Origin: Anastrepha obliqua
Lineage: Eukaryota; Arthropoda; Insecta; Diptera; Tephritidae
Reading direction: 5' to 3'
Assembly (NCBI RefSeq): GCF_027943255.1
Contig: NC_072896.1
Coordinates: 117,769,879 to 117,833,878, forward strand
Length of the DNA stretch: 64,000 nucleotides
Part shown: one piece after another, positions 22,213-32,349 of the stretch
How the letters are laid out: every line of letters begins with the position of its first letter
Position numbering within the stretch: the first letter of the stretch is position 1
Made by a program: the position numbers and the translations under genes
The notes under the pieces: generated by a model
What the model was told of the DNA's origin: nothing
The model's database searches: none
What the model saw: the letters and a program-made list of their open reading frames with translations, nothing else

Positions 22213-23224
22213 TCAATCCAGTCTCTTCGCCATTTTATTCGTCGCAGCATTTAAACTACTCAAAAATTCACTGGGCTTCCTTGCATAGACCACAAATAAT
22301 GTGTAAGGTTTAATGAATTTAAAATTGCTTGCATTGATTTCGCCCTCACACATCTTCATGTTGATTAATGCTTTAACAAAGTCATTCAGAAACTCTTCGT
22401 GCTGGATTTCCGGTATTCGCTCCATAAATGAACTGACTGCTTTCACATTGTCTATCACACAGCAATAAAAAATTGTATTAACTCGACTGCACTTCTTCTG
22501 CACCCTCACTTACCTTTAAGATTCTGTGTGCCCTCATAAACGAAAATATTTTTCCGTACCTCCACGCTAAAGTCCACAAAACCAGCCTCTTGTAGTAATT
22601 TGCTATACTCGGCACCCGGATCGTCGCTATTGTGGAAAGGTGAGATACCGTGCATGGCACCGATCATATATCGACCCCATTTTTCTGTCTTGGACAGTTC
22701 TATATACACATCAAAAAAAGGATTGCTTGCTAGAAAGACGAGCAGGCAATCGCCACCGCTATAACGAAGCAATTGGTGAATATTCTGTAAAGCGCACCTA
22801 ATAGGAAACGTAGTTAGTGAGCGCATAAGTGATTCCCAAAGAAACAAACTTACTTTTGATCCTTCACCCAATGCAGACAATAGGAAGAGGTGACATGATC
22901 AAATTGGCCGCGTAGATGTTGTGGTAGCTGTGTGCAAGCGATGTCCAACACCTCGAAATGTGTGCGCTCCGTGTTGCCATAATTTTTACACGCAAAATCC
23001 ATCATAGGTTCGGAAAGATCTGTTCCCCACATGGCTTCGAATTTATGTGGTAGCAATGGATAGACGAATTCCATTAGCACACTTCCAGGGCCCGAACCAA
23101 TATCGATGAGTCTGTCGCATCCATCGGCGCGCCATTGCATTCTTTTCATGCATTCTTCAAAGATCTTTTTCGCATCACGGCGCTGCAAAGCACTGGCGTG
23201 ATGATAGAGAGCAGCTTCATTCAT
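22213..23224 (-). CDS. JHAMT-like methyltransferase, paralogue 1
   Basis: SAM-dependent methyltransferase of the juvenile hormone acid O-methyltransferase family, which in the corpora allata methylates the carboxyl of JH acid or farnesoic acid. Three exons: 22854-23224, 22514-22797, 22213-22451 (371, 284, 239 nt; 297 codons plus stop). Introns are 56 and 62 nt with GTAAGT donors and TTAG/ATAG acceptors. The start is MNEAALYHHASALQRRDAKK, matching the family N-terminus. The SAM-binding loop is LIDIGSGPGS (residues 39-48), with an acidic D69 after strand 2 and FDHVTSSYCLHWV near 108-120. No signal peptide or membrane segment, so cytosolic. Compared with paralogue 2 it departs at GSGPGS for GSGSGN and SSYCLHW for SFYCLHW, so its substrate may differ. 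The reading frame is intact through all exons. Confidence 0.93.
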
Positions 23225-23331
23225 GTTCTCTGTTTTTTCAAAATTCCAAATTGATATCTTTAACGTAAAATATCGATTAGCCGCGAGTGCTGAGTATTAA
23301 CCGTTTGTCATGAAATTGCACTGAGTGCAGC

Positions 23332-23339
23332 TTTTTATA
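23332..23339 (-). promoter_or_regulatory. TATA box of JHAMT-like paralogue 1
   Basis: TATAAAAA on the minus strand, 108 bases upstream of the ATG, within an 18-base block GATCGGTATAAAAAGCTG that is identical upstream of paralogue 2. Transcription would start about 30 bases downstream, near the shared TTTCAT. Confidence 0.75.
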
Positions 23340-23344
23340 CCGAT

Positions 23345-24085
23345 CTCAGCTGTGGGCCATACTCACACATATCCGACATAATAAATTAGATTATTATTAT
23401 ATTATGTTAGGGACTGGCTCAGTAGCGACGGGCAGTTGTGAATCAATAACAGCTCAGCGTAAGTGAAATAATTAATTTTAATTTGTTTTAGCAGTAATAA
23501 TGTGTGATAATTTATTTTATTCTACATATGTGTGTTTGTATGTATGCATATATATTATATAAATGAAAAAACAAACAATCAATTCAAAATTGCTATCACA
23601 TGGCAATTGCAATCTCATAGGGTGTACCCATACTGATGTTCAATTTTTTTTCTTTTTTTTTCTAGGGAAGCATAAAATCGAAAATGTCAGAAACATTATT
23701 AAAAGTGCCGTCACACCAATGGTATGTGGGTCATGCTCCCACTAACCCTATAACATTCCACCGCTCTCAGCTAATTCTTACTGGGACTGCTAAAAACATT
23801 ATGTACATCAAGGTGAAGCCGTGTTTATGTCTTTTAGACACGCCAGGTACCTGCGTCCAGGTACCTCTCCTAGTTGGTTATGAGGTTCTTACTCTATCAA
23901 TAGCCTCAATTACTACTTCGAAACCAATAGGACATCGGAAACTCGCAATATAGTTACACTATATCGACTTCTCATCTGTTTGAGTTCGTATTAAGAATTT
24001 ACCTCACACATTCGTGTTTGTCGTCTGTTTGCGAGTACAATCGACCCCACAGGAGATTTGTTTTCAAATGGCTTCTTTTTCTGAC
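23345..24085. other. Upstream region of JHAMT-like paralogue 1
   Basis: Non-coding. Contains a short direct repeat CAGGTACCT (near 23844 and 23859). No transposon motif recognised. Confidence 0.45.
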
Positions 24086-24089
24086 GCAT

Positions 24090-24658
24090 TTTTTGGGTGT
24101 TCCTATCGGTCGCATTCGCTTTGCGCTCCCATTCTAAGTTTTGCAGATTTATTAATATCCCTGCTGCAAACTTTTTACTGCTTCCCATTTCTCTTTCGAA
24201 TTCAACATTTGCGTTGCAAGGTTATCTGGTGTGAGGACAACGCCGGGGCCATTTGCGAGCTCAAAGCGCTCTCCCTAAAATCTGGAACAGTAAAAATTCA
24301 CGTGTTCTGCACTCTCATCTTCGCTATAGCACTCAGGGCATGTCGAATTATCTGCTGGATTAAAATGATAAAGGTACACAGCCACCATGTCCGCTGAGGA
24401 TTTGGGTTAGATAGTAATTTGTTTCGCCGTGCGGTCTGCTTATCCATTCATCTAGTTTGGGGATCAACTTATATGTCCGTCGGCCTTTAGAAGAGTGATC
24501 CCATCTATTTTGCACTTTGCTATTTTACATTCGCGCTCGGTTATCTTGTCTTCAGGTGTCGCTTTGTGTCCACGTGAGTGATACAATTGCTTAAGTTCCA
24601 CTGCTCGTATATCAAAGGGAACTTTACTCACTATAACGCAGATTGCATCATCAGACAC
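24090..24658 (-). pseudogene. R1-like LINE, C-terminal reverse transcriptase fragment
   Basis: Minus-strand frames read SDDAICVIVSKVPFDIRAVE (the block after the reverse transcriptase thumb, usually TVSGAA...G..P.DL), then ILSGHG with a C..C..E.AEH zinc-knuckle remnant, then LNSKEKWEAVKSL. Stops and frameshifts are common. The layout matches the better preserved R1-like copy at 30190-31390. Neither a 3' tail nor a target duplication is recognisable. Confidence 0.75.
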
Positions 24659-24665
24659 TGTTCTG

Positions 24666-25514
24666 GCTGTTCAGATACGCACATGCGACTCGCGGACAAT
24701 AGCTTTTTTCAGCGCCTCGAGACTGGTGAATCTTTTAGTTCGGACTTTGCTCTCGAAAATGGCCCAAAGAGAATAATCCATCAGTTTCACGTCTGGTGAA
24801 TTTGAGAGCCATTGTGGGGACGTTCTGAAGTTCGGAACGTTGTTTTTAAGCCATTCTTGGTTCACTCGAGCTTTGAAACGTCCATGGTCTGGCACCGAAA
24901 TGTATGTCTGCCCACGGCTTTAAAGCAACCTCCATAATACTTTCCCCATAATATTTCGCATTTACCTTGACGCTGGGCTCGATGAACATGATTGGAGAGC
25001 GCCCATCTGCGCTTGCAGGAGCCCAAACCATTACCTGTGGCGGTTGCCATATGCCACCGTATGAACAGTCGTTCAAATAAACCCTATCATTTTGGAGGTT
25101 TACGAATTACTCAATTTGAAAAATTTTCTCGTCAGAAAACACAGTGTTATGAAATTGACCACTTTCGGCCAAACGAAGCAACTCCTTCGCTCTCTCAAGT
25201 CTGACTTGTTGCTACTTTGGTGTGAGATCATGCGCCTTTTGGATCTTGTAAGGCTTGACTTTCAAATCATTTTTCAGTATGCGGCGGATGCTATGGTCAG
25301 ATATTTTCAGTTCTTTTGCCATTTGATTGGTCCTTCTTCGGGGATTTCGCTCAAGTCGCTTCTTCACTTTTTGAACCATTTCACGTGACGTGATGCTACC
25401 AGTATCATTGTAATGAGTAATGGTGCGATAAACAAAAACTTTATTTACTTTAAAGCGCTCGAGCTCACGAGCAATCGCTGGTTGTGATTTTCCAGCCAAA
25501 TAAAGGGTTTTCCA
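24666..25514 (-). pseudogene. Tc1/mariner transposase (maT-like)
   Basis: Minus-strand order: helix-turn-helix part AGKSQPAIARELERFKVNKV and TITHYNDTGSI, second DNA-binding part KRLERNPRRRTNQMAKELKI, then LTPKQQQVRLERAKELL-like text, FSDEKIFQIE (first catalytic D), PQVMVWAPASADGRSPIMF, PWTFQ, then ARVNQEWLKNNVPNF and MDYSLWAIFESKV (third D). The second catalytic motif (QQDSAPSH in relatives) has been deleted between TFQ and ARVNQ, with a frame change. Relatives have 37 residues between the last two acidic residues. The N-terminal part is open and in frame with the neighbouring transposase to its right. Confidence 0.88.
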
Positions 25515-26162
25515 ATAAGGGGTGTTACTGGAGGTCTTTTCCCGTAAAAGATCAATGGTGTCGTTGCTTGTGTGGTACGCAGCGCCGTCTTGTTGAAAAT
25601 AAACGTTGACCAGATCAATACCATCCAATTCCGGCCATAAAAAATCGTTCCTCATCTCTCGATAGCGCAATCCATTCACCGTAACTTTTGCTCCAGCTTC
25701 AGTTTTGAAAAAGTAAGGTCCAATGACTCCGCCGGACCATAAACCGCACCAAACAGTCACACGTTGAGGATAGAGAGGCTTTTCAACAATAACCCATGGA
25801 TTTTCTGAGCCCCAGATCCGACAATTCTGCTTGTTGACGAAGCCACCGAGATGGAAATGGGCCTCGTCACTCAAGATGATTTTTCGATGGAATTCCGGAT
25901 CATTTTCATGCATTTCAACGACCCAATCAGCAAAGACACGACGTGGTTGATGATCGGCCGGTTTGAGTTCTTGTGTCAATTGGACTTTATAAGCCTTAAG
26001 ACCCAAATCTTTATGCAAAATGGGAATGCCTAATTCCAAAGAACGACGAGGAATGGACAAATCTGGGTTTTCTTCAACACTTTCGGCTACAACAGCAATA
26101 TTTTCGGCTGTTCTTGAGCGACTTGCACGGGTTTTATTCTTCACATCACAAACTTGTCCCAA
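25212..26162 (-). CDS. Chimeric open frame joining two different transposase fragments
   Basis: A single uninterrupted 316-codon frame. Residues 1 to about 207 come from a DUF4817-type Tc1-like transposase: IILSDEAHFHLGGFVNKQN (first D), PLYPQRVTVWCGLWSGGVIG, VNVYFQQDGAAYHTSNDTID (second D). After LLREK the frame crosses TSSNTPYWKTL, translated from the end of a second element, and continues as the N-terminal DNA-binding region of the maT-like transposase (AGKSQPAIARELERF to KAHDLTPK). It arises from one element inserted into another. The upstream TAG at 26163-26165 separates it from the first element's original start. Whether it is expressed is unknown. Confidence 0.8.
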   Translation of the reverse strand: MGQVCDVKNKTRASRSRTAENIAVVAESVEENPDLSIPRRSLELGIPILHKDLGLKAYKVQLTQELKPADHQPRRVFADWVVEMHENDPEFHRKIILSDEAHFHLGGFVNKQNCRIWGSENPWVIVEKPLYPQRVTVWCGLWSGGVIGPYFFKTEAGAKVTVNGLRYREMRNDFLWPELDGIDLVNVYFQQDGAAYHTSNDTIDLLREKTSSNTPYWKTLYLAGKSQPAIARELERFKVNKVFVYRTITHYNDTGSITSREMVQKVKKRLERNPRRRTNQMAKELKISDHSIRRILKNDLKVKPYKIQKAHDLTPK

Positions 26163-26318
26163 CGGCTAGAATTTTTTCACCAATTTCTGTATTGCGGCCC
26201 GACAAGGTGCTTCACGATGACCCAAAAATGTTCGAGTTTTACGAACCGTCTCCGCCAAATTTTCGCCATTTTTAAAGTGAATTTTATTAATTTCAATGCA
26301 TTGTTTAATCGTGTCCAT
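25515..26318 (-). pseudogene. DUF4817-type Tc1-like transposase, truncated
   Basis: Starts at the ATG at 26318 (MDTIKQCIEINKIHFKNGEN), with helix-turn-helix text TFLGHREAPCRAAIQKLVKK. A single in-frame TAG lies at 26163-26165, then the frame is open through the first two catalytic acidic residues to TIDLLREK at about 25540. The third acidic residue and the C-terminus are missing because the maT-like element begins there. The 5' flank (GTAGTTTCTACTTGTCAAAT near 26330) has no clear terminal repeat. Confidence 0.85.
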
Positions 26319-26604
26319 TTTTATTACTGGCGTAGTTTCTACTTGTCAAATATCAAAAATAACAGCTTCAAAAGTGACATCTACCGAAAAAGCGGACTAA
26401 TAAAAATAACACCTGCTATTGGAAACTCCTTTATATTAACAGTGACTATGGATAATTTACAACTGATGGGCAAAAGAATTAGCTCATATATAATTTTCCT
26501 GCAAAGGAATTCCGGGCTTGTGCAGCGATCAGTACTCCTTCAGAATGAACGAACAAACCGAGTATTCATCCAAGTGTACATCTTTTGTTAGATGTTCGCC
26601 CGAC
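26319..26604. other. Spacer, probable 5' flank of the Tc1-like element
   Basis: Non-coding; part of it is probably the untranslated left end of the truncated transposon. Confidence 0.4.
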
Positions 26605-26830
26605 TTTCTGCTCCGATTTGCGGTGTGCGTCTTAATATTGTTTTATGCCGCTCGCAAACGGCAGACAGATGTTTTCGGAAGCTTCACACTCGCAGATTTG
26701 TGATGGCCTGCCGTGGAGCGTTCGGTAATAGAAAAAAAACCTATTCTATCAGTTGGTTTTCATACTCACATTTAATTTCAGGCTCGGGTACTACCGAATG
26801 GTAGTCATGCACAAGCCCGTTCGGCTTTCA
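26605..26830 (+). repeat. Degraded tephritid-type SINE-like repeat
   Basis: Contains GGTGTGCGTCTTAATATTG and, further on, GCAAACGGCAGACAGATGTTT and TACCGAATGGTAGTCATGCA, each a diverged match to segments of the repeat seen at 45600-46560 and to its expected downstream part. Order and spacing agree. Many mutations, so an old copy. Confidence 0.6.
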
Positions 26831-26856
26831 ATTATACCTTTTTACAATTAATATTA

Positions 26857-28137
26857 GGTGTGCAACTAAGTTCTTGCTGTTTTGTTTTTTTGTTTTTGAT
26901 GAAAATACAACTTTATTCTGAAAAAAAAAGATTTCTTGTGAATCATTGAAATTATTGCCCATCGCTGGCTACGACTTTTCCCCATCTTTCTGGTAGATGT
27001 CGTATACCATAGCGGTAAAACTGTTCATCTTTTGAGGCTATCCACGAATCAAGCCATTTTTTGAGATTTTCATATGAATGGAACTGCTGGTCAACTAGAC
27101 CATGTGCCATCGATCGGAACAGGTGATAATCGGACGGCGCAATATCTGGAGAATATGGCGGGTGGGGTAGGATTTCCGATTTCAGTGTTTCCAGGTAGGT
27201 TTTAACGGGTTTGGCAACGTGAGGCCGAGCGTTGTCATGCTGTAGAATCACTTTTTCATGCCTCGCGGCGTATTTGCATCCACTTCTCGCGCAGTGCTCG
27301 GCTCAATCGCATCAATTGAAGTCGATACCGATACCCAGTGATGGTTTCACTTACTTTTAACACTTCATAATAAATAACTCCAACTTGGTCCCACCAAATA
27401 CAAAGCGTAACCTTCGCAGTGTGTATATTCGGCCGAGGCGACGACGTAGAAGCATGACCGGGCAGTCCCCGGATTGCTGTAATGAATCCATTTTTCATCA
27501 CCCTTCTCGACGCGATGAAAAAAGCCCTTCCTTTTTTGCCGCTGGAGCAGTTGTTCACAGGTGAAAAAACGACGTTCAGCATCCCCTAGTTTTAACTCAT
27601 AAGGAACCCAAGCTCCCTATTTCTGAGTCATTCCCAAAGCATGCAATCGCTTGGAAATGGATCGGCGGGTAACTTCTAGTACTGAAGCAAGCTCTTCTTG
27701 CGCTTGACACGGATCCTCATTGAGCAATGCCTTCAATCCAGCGTCTTCGAAGGTTTTTTGCCTTCCTTCACCGGGACGGTAGTCAACATTAAAATCACTG
27801 TCTTTGAAGCGACGGAACCAATCTTGGCACGTTGTTTCACTTGAAGCAGCATATCCATAAACTTTTTGTAGCTCTCGATGCGCTTCAGCCGCCGGCTATA
27901 CCGAATGAAAGTGGAAAATCAGCACTTCCCGCAAATGACGATTATTCGGCACAAAATCAGACATTTTCGCAAAACCAAAAGTATATGATACCAAAACAAA
28001 ATCACTAATGTGTCGAAGCACTTTGATTACCATACGTCTAAGCTTGGTTTATGACATTAAGATTACGTTAGAATCGACTAGGACACACTGCTGGTGGCAA
28101 CTACTATTAGCAAACAGCGGGAACTTCATTGCGCAGC
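26857..28137 (-). mobile_element. Mauritiana-type mariner, full length
   Basis: Flanked by TA at 26855-26856 and 28138-28139. The left end starts GGTGTGCAACTAAGTTCTTG and the right end, reversed, GCTGCGCAATGAAGTTCCCG; they match at about 75 percent. Length 1281 bp. Confidence 0.9.
26952..27964 (-). pseudogene. Mauritiana-type mariner transposase
   Basis: Begins MSDFVPNNRHLREVLIFHFH, then an in-frame TAG, the bipartite DNA-binding region (QDWFRRFKDSDFN, EELASVLEVTRRSISKRLHA), a second TAG just before GAWVPYEL, and KGDEKWIHY (first catalytic D; VTGDEKW in the copy at 13356). A frame break near 27480 leads to RGLPGHASTSSPRPNIH-type text, another near 27255 to VILQHDNARPHVAKPV (second D) and APSDYHLF (third D), spaced 34 residues apart. 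It ends RWGKVVASDGQ at 26952. Two stops and two frameshifts make it dead. Confidence 0.93.
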
Positions 28138-28139
28138 TA

Positions 28140-28270
28140 ATAATAAAAATATTGTGACGGTTGACGAAGAGCTTCTCTCTGATTACGGTAAGTACTTTTC
28201 CGTAAAAATACTTAGGAAAGTTTGGCATAAATTTTCCGTAACAATATTTACTTTTATATAATTATATATT
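28140..28270. other. Spacer between mariner and JHAMT gene
   Basis: Short AT-rich spacer ending at the JHAMT polyadenylation signal. Confidence 0.5.
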
Positions 28271-28271
28271 T

Positions 28272-28277
28272 TTTATT
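28272..28277 (-). terminator. Polyadenylation signal of the JHAMT gene
   Basis: AATAAA on the minus strand, about 47 bases after the stop codon. Confidence 0.55.
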
Positions 28278-28323
28278 TTATTTTTTTCAATATTTTTAAC
28301 ACATATTCCAATCACTTCAGTCC

Positions 28324-29336
28324 CTACCTAACACGCTCCGCCTCCTTAATCATGCTATCCAAAAATCCATTAGGCTTCCGTGCATAAACCACAACTAACT
28401 TATAAGGCGCAATAAATTTGAAATCCCTTGCATTGATATCGCCATCGCGCAGCTTCATATCCACCACGGCTTTAATAATATCATCCAAAAACTCTTCATG
28501 TTTCGCTTCTGGTATTCGTTCCAGAAATGGGCAAACTGCTTTCACATTATCTATTACATAGTATTAAGCAATTTTATTGACTCGATAGCACTAAATTTAC
28601 TTCCACTTACCTTTCAGGTTCTGCGTGCCATCATAGACGAAAATCTCGTTGCGTATTTCCACTCTAAAGTCCACAAAACCAGTCTCTTGTAGTAATTTGC
28701 TATACTCAGCGCCCGGATCGTCGCTATTGTGCAAGGGTGAGATAAAGTGCATTACATCGATCATATAGCTACCCCATTTTTCTGTCTTGGACAGTTCTAT
28801 GTACACATCAAAGATGGGATTATTCGCTAGAAATACGAGCAGGCAATCACCACCACTACAACGCAGCAATTGATGAATATTCTGTAAAGCGCGTCTGTAA
28901 TACCAAAAATCATAAGTTTCTTTCTCAAGTTAACAAGGCTCATTGCTTCGAAGGCGGAAACTCACTTTTGATTCTGCACCCAGTGCAGACAATAGAAGGA
29001 GGTGACATGATCAAATTGGCCGCGAAAGTTCTGTGGTATCAGCGCGCAGGTGATGTCCAATACCTCAAAATGTGCACGCTCCGTGTTGCCATAATTCTTA
29101 CGCGCGAAATCCACCATACGTTCGGAAATATCGGTAGCCAAAATGGCATCAAATTGACGTGGCAACAGAGGATAAATAAATTCCATTAGCACATTTCCGG
29201 AACCCGAACCGATATCGATGAGTGTGTCGCGTCCATCCGCGCGCCACTGCATCACTTTCATGTATTCCTGAAAAATCTGTTTCGAATCGCGACGCTGCAC
29301 AGCACTAGCGCGATGATAAAGCGAGGCCTGATTCAT
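28324..29336 (-). CDS. jhamt: Juvenile hormone acid O-methyltransferase, paralogue 2
   Basis: The more conserved of the two JHAMT genes. It would transfer the methyl of S-adenosylmethionine to the carboxyl of JH acid or farnesoic acid, the rate-influencing late step of juvenile hormone synthesis in the corpora allata. Three exons: 28966-29336, 28611-28894, 28324-28550 (371, 284, 227 nt; 293 codons plus stop). Exons 1 and 2 have exactly the lengths seen in paralogue 1 and the introns fall at the same phase; introns are 71 and 60 nt with GTGAGT and GTAAGT donors. The chosen start MNQASLYHRASAVQRRD agrees with the family; a longer upstream open frame is untranslated leader. Motif LIDIGSGSGN (39-48) binds SAM; D69, EVLDIT and FDHVTSFYCLHWVQNQK follow, and VCPFLERIPEAKHEEFLDD and YKLVVVYARKP lie in exon 3. 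Cytosolic, intact frame. Confidence 0.95.
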
Positions 29337-29494
29337 GATAATTGCGATTTTTTTTTTGTATTCTATATTGTAAATATTACAAATACAATAGAAAATATTG
29401 ATTAACGGGCACTGGAAATGGAATACTGCACGGCACTTCCTATTCACTCACTTGACGTTGCTATTTTGAAAATGAAACTGCCCATGAGCACAGC

Positions 29495-29502
29495 TTTTTA
29501 TA
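29495..29502 (-). promoter_or_regulatory. TATA box of jhamt
   Basis: TATAAAAA on the minus strand, 159 bases upstream of the ATG, in a GATCGGTATAAAAAGCTG block shared with paralogue 1. Confidence 0.75.
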
Positions 29503-29504
29503 CC

Positions 29505-30185
29505 GATCCCAAGATCGAAAGATTCTTCTGAACAACTGTTTGTCCACCACACACATCTAACACCACCCACCCCACCTTAGCTTAAATGTTGCAATATTTC
29601 CTTCTTGTTTGTTGTTTTTGCTTTTGTTTTGTTCACATGCTCATTTGCATGTGATAAAATCTCGAGACTAAGGCATGTGAAATGCTGAAACGCACAATAA
29701 ATTCAAATGAGCGGAAAATAATTCTGGCGGAAGAACAAATGTTAAAAAGCTGTGTCGAGTCACAAGAATAGTAGCATCCGCATTAGCGATGAGTATAGTA
29801 TGTACGAGTATGTGAATGTTGCAACATTTTTTCCAAAATTAGGCATGATCTGAGCGCATAAACCGCATGCGTCATAGATGCGAAAGCAAGTGATACCACC
29901 TGATTATTTGGCGATGACAAATTTTTCCAAAGAAAGAAGGTTTTGATATTGGTGAAAAAATAGAACACAACTTGAAATCATTTTTCTTTATGCACTAAAA
30001 GGAATATTATTAATCAAATTCTAATCAAGAGAGTAGAAACATTTGGTCTGCTTCTTTGACTATCGAAGTAAAATGAGGTTCCCGATTAATTAGCAGCAAA
30101 GGCTTTAAGCAAACAAAAGCATTTATCTCCAACACCTTCAGCAATCGGGCTATACATTGCATCCGGTCCGGCGGCAGAACTACTT
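29505..30185. other. Upstream region of jhamt
   Basis: Non-coding. May contain distal regulatory sequence; no transposon motif recognised. Confidence 0.45.
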
Positions 30186-30189
30186 CCGA

Positions 30190-31390
30190 CTAGCGCAGAA
30201 CTGTGTTCGGTACATCCCCGATCTCTGGAATCTGAGCTACGACGAGATAATGAGCATAGAAATGTCAGAAGATACATATCTAGTGGGAGACGTGAACGAT
30301 ATAGCGGCGGTCATACCAGCTCGGGACACTGAGGACGCTAGAAGGAAGCTGAACCAAGTTATGTTAATGACGCAAATATGGCTTGAGTACGACGGCCTGG
30401 AATTCGCCAAACATAAAACCGAAGTCATCCTTATGACATGAGGTCACTCACATGCCACTCGAGGTCAGTTTGCAAATAGGTGACACGTCCTTAGTGACCC
30501 AAAAAGTAGTGAAATACTTAGGTGTTTAACTTGACTGCAGGCTCACTTTCTGCGCCCAGATACGGTATGCGACTACCAAAGCTGCAAAGCTCACGAGTAT
30601 GCTAAGTAGATTATTGGCAAACATCGATGGGCCAGCACAGAGCAAAAGAAAGCTAATTATGGCGGCCACAAACTCAATTCCCCTGTACGTCAGCGAAGTA
30701 TGGGGAATTGTGCTAAACTGCAAAGCCAAGCGCAAAGCACTGGAGGGTGTGCAACGAACAGCGACACTCAGAGTTGCCTTAGCCTACCTCACTGTCTCAG
30801 GCGCAGCAATTTTTGTGATTAGCGGGCAGGTACCCATCGACCTCATGGTCCGCGAACGAATGGATGCGTGCGACTCCAAGAAGAAACACGTCATCACTAG
30901 CGGAGCGGAACGGATATCCCAAACCATGTTGCGGTGGCAAAGCCGATGTGACACTGAACCGAATGGCAGATGGACGGTGGAACTTATGCCATCAATTGAC
31001 AAATGGGTCCAAAGGAACTTCGGCGAAGTGAACTACTTCTTAACTCAGTTCCTCTCGGGCCACAGATACTTCCGGAAATACCTATACCGCATGGGCAAGG
31101 TAACCGATTCCAAGTGCATATACTGCGAAGCGCTGAGCGATTACGCTGAACACACGTTTTTTAGTTGGAACAGATAGCTCGCAGAACGTGATGCTCTGAG
31201 GAAACAGATTGGCGACATCGCGCCTGGCAACATAATCAGCAAAATGCTCGAACGCGAGGGCAACTGGAACACGGTAGAGAAATACATTGAGAACGTCCTA
31301 TGGATAAAAAAGATAGACCTCGACACAGTGCAACAATGCGAAGCCGCGTCTGATCACACCGAACTTCCGGACAAGTGCTGAATTGAACAT
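30190..31390 (+). pseudogene. R1-like LINE, reverse transcriptase C-terminal half
   Basis: Plus-strand frames give PDLWNLSYDEIMSIEMSED, then VGDVNDIAAVIPARDTEDAR, where VND stands for the catalytic A/V-D-D of the reverse transcriptase, so the active site has a D-to-N change. Next come KHKTEVILMT, KRKLIMAATNSIPLYVSEVW, GVQRTATLRVALAYLTVSGA, RWTVELMPSIDKWVQRNFGE and a C-terminal zinc knuckle (KCIYCEALSDYAEHTFFSW) that has lost its last cysteine. Many frameshifts. 5' truncated; end near 31390 without a clear tail. Confidence 0.88.
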
Positions 31391-32345
31391 AAAACAGCGT
31401 TCCAGAGGAGCTCGACTCAGACTTGCCGTCGACAATTAACGACTCTTGACCATATGACTCTTGACCCTTTCGAAGTTCCATCTGCTTCATAACGAAAGTA
31501 ATGGAGATTATCAGCGACGTACTTGTATAACCTGCATACGTCATAGGCTTATTTTTGTAGTTCATAGCCTCCAGCATCTATGCAGTGAAAATGCGGTCCC
31601 AGGATGGAAGTCAGCCGAAGAATGGAGGTATGTTTTAGTGCAAGCATACTCCACATATCATTGGCGCGACGTCATCAATCGAAAAACAAAAACATTGGAT
31701 ACTCCTTAAGTAAATCAACCTGTTCTCGCTTCAGCAACAGGCAATGATCTCTACTGTGTACTTAAACAGGCAGATGCCCTAACGAAGCAACATCTGTCAG
31801 TTTCTGCGAAGATTTGAGAGCAGATCTGAAAAAACTGCATTGCGCACAAACCATTACCCCATGATGAAAAGAATTGAGAAGATGTGCTCAATAACAGGCC
31901 GTTATTCGAATCTGAGCGTAATAGGGCTTGTGTTTACAAAAAACTAAGATTGTGTTGGAGGTATACGAAAAAAATCAATCAACGACACTTCGTTGCCGTC
32001 TAAACAACATCTGTTTGGACGAGTGTGTAAATACATGAGAAATGATCGTGCAGAATTCGGCTGTCAAATCCCCTGCGACATGACAGCCGGAGTTCCGCTC
32101 ACAATTTTCTTTTTCACCATAGTTAATTAGCAAACCTTGTAAATTTAACATCTTTTTCATTACCCCACATCTATATCTTCTAATAAATGTGATTTAAAAT
32201 CTGTGAAATTTATATTTTGACTTTGTCCCGTTTTCTCCCTGAATGTCTTAACATTTCACTTTCAAAATGGCATCCAGTAAATCGGATTGTTGTATTCGCA
32301 CATGCAAATAGCGCGCTAAAATGAAAATTGAAATGACCGCTGATG
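31391..32345. other. Non-coding stretch, no gene recognised
   Basis: The first 60 bases may be LINE untranslated sequence; the remainder has no recognisable motif. Confidence 0.4.
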
Positions 32346-32349
32346 TTAA

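Noticed and set aside
24014..24397. 127-codon plus-strand open frame
   Set aside because: It is the antisense of the R1-like LINE fragment.
28962..29447. 161-codon start upstream of the JHAMT ATG
   Set aside because: The extra 37 residues have no counterpart in the neighbouring copy, which starts MNEAALY; the MNQASLY start fits the family.
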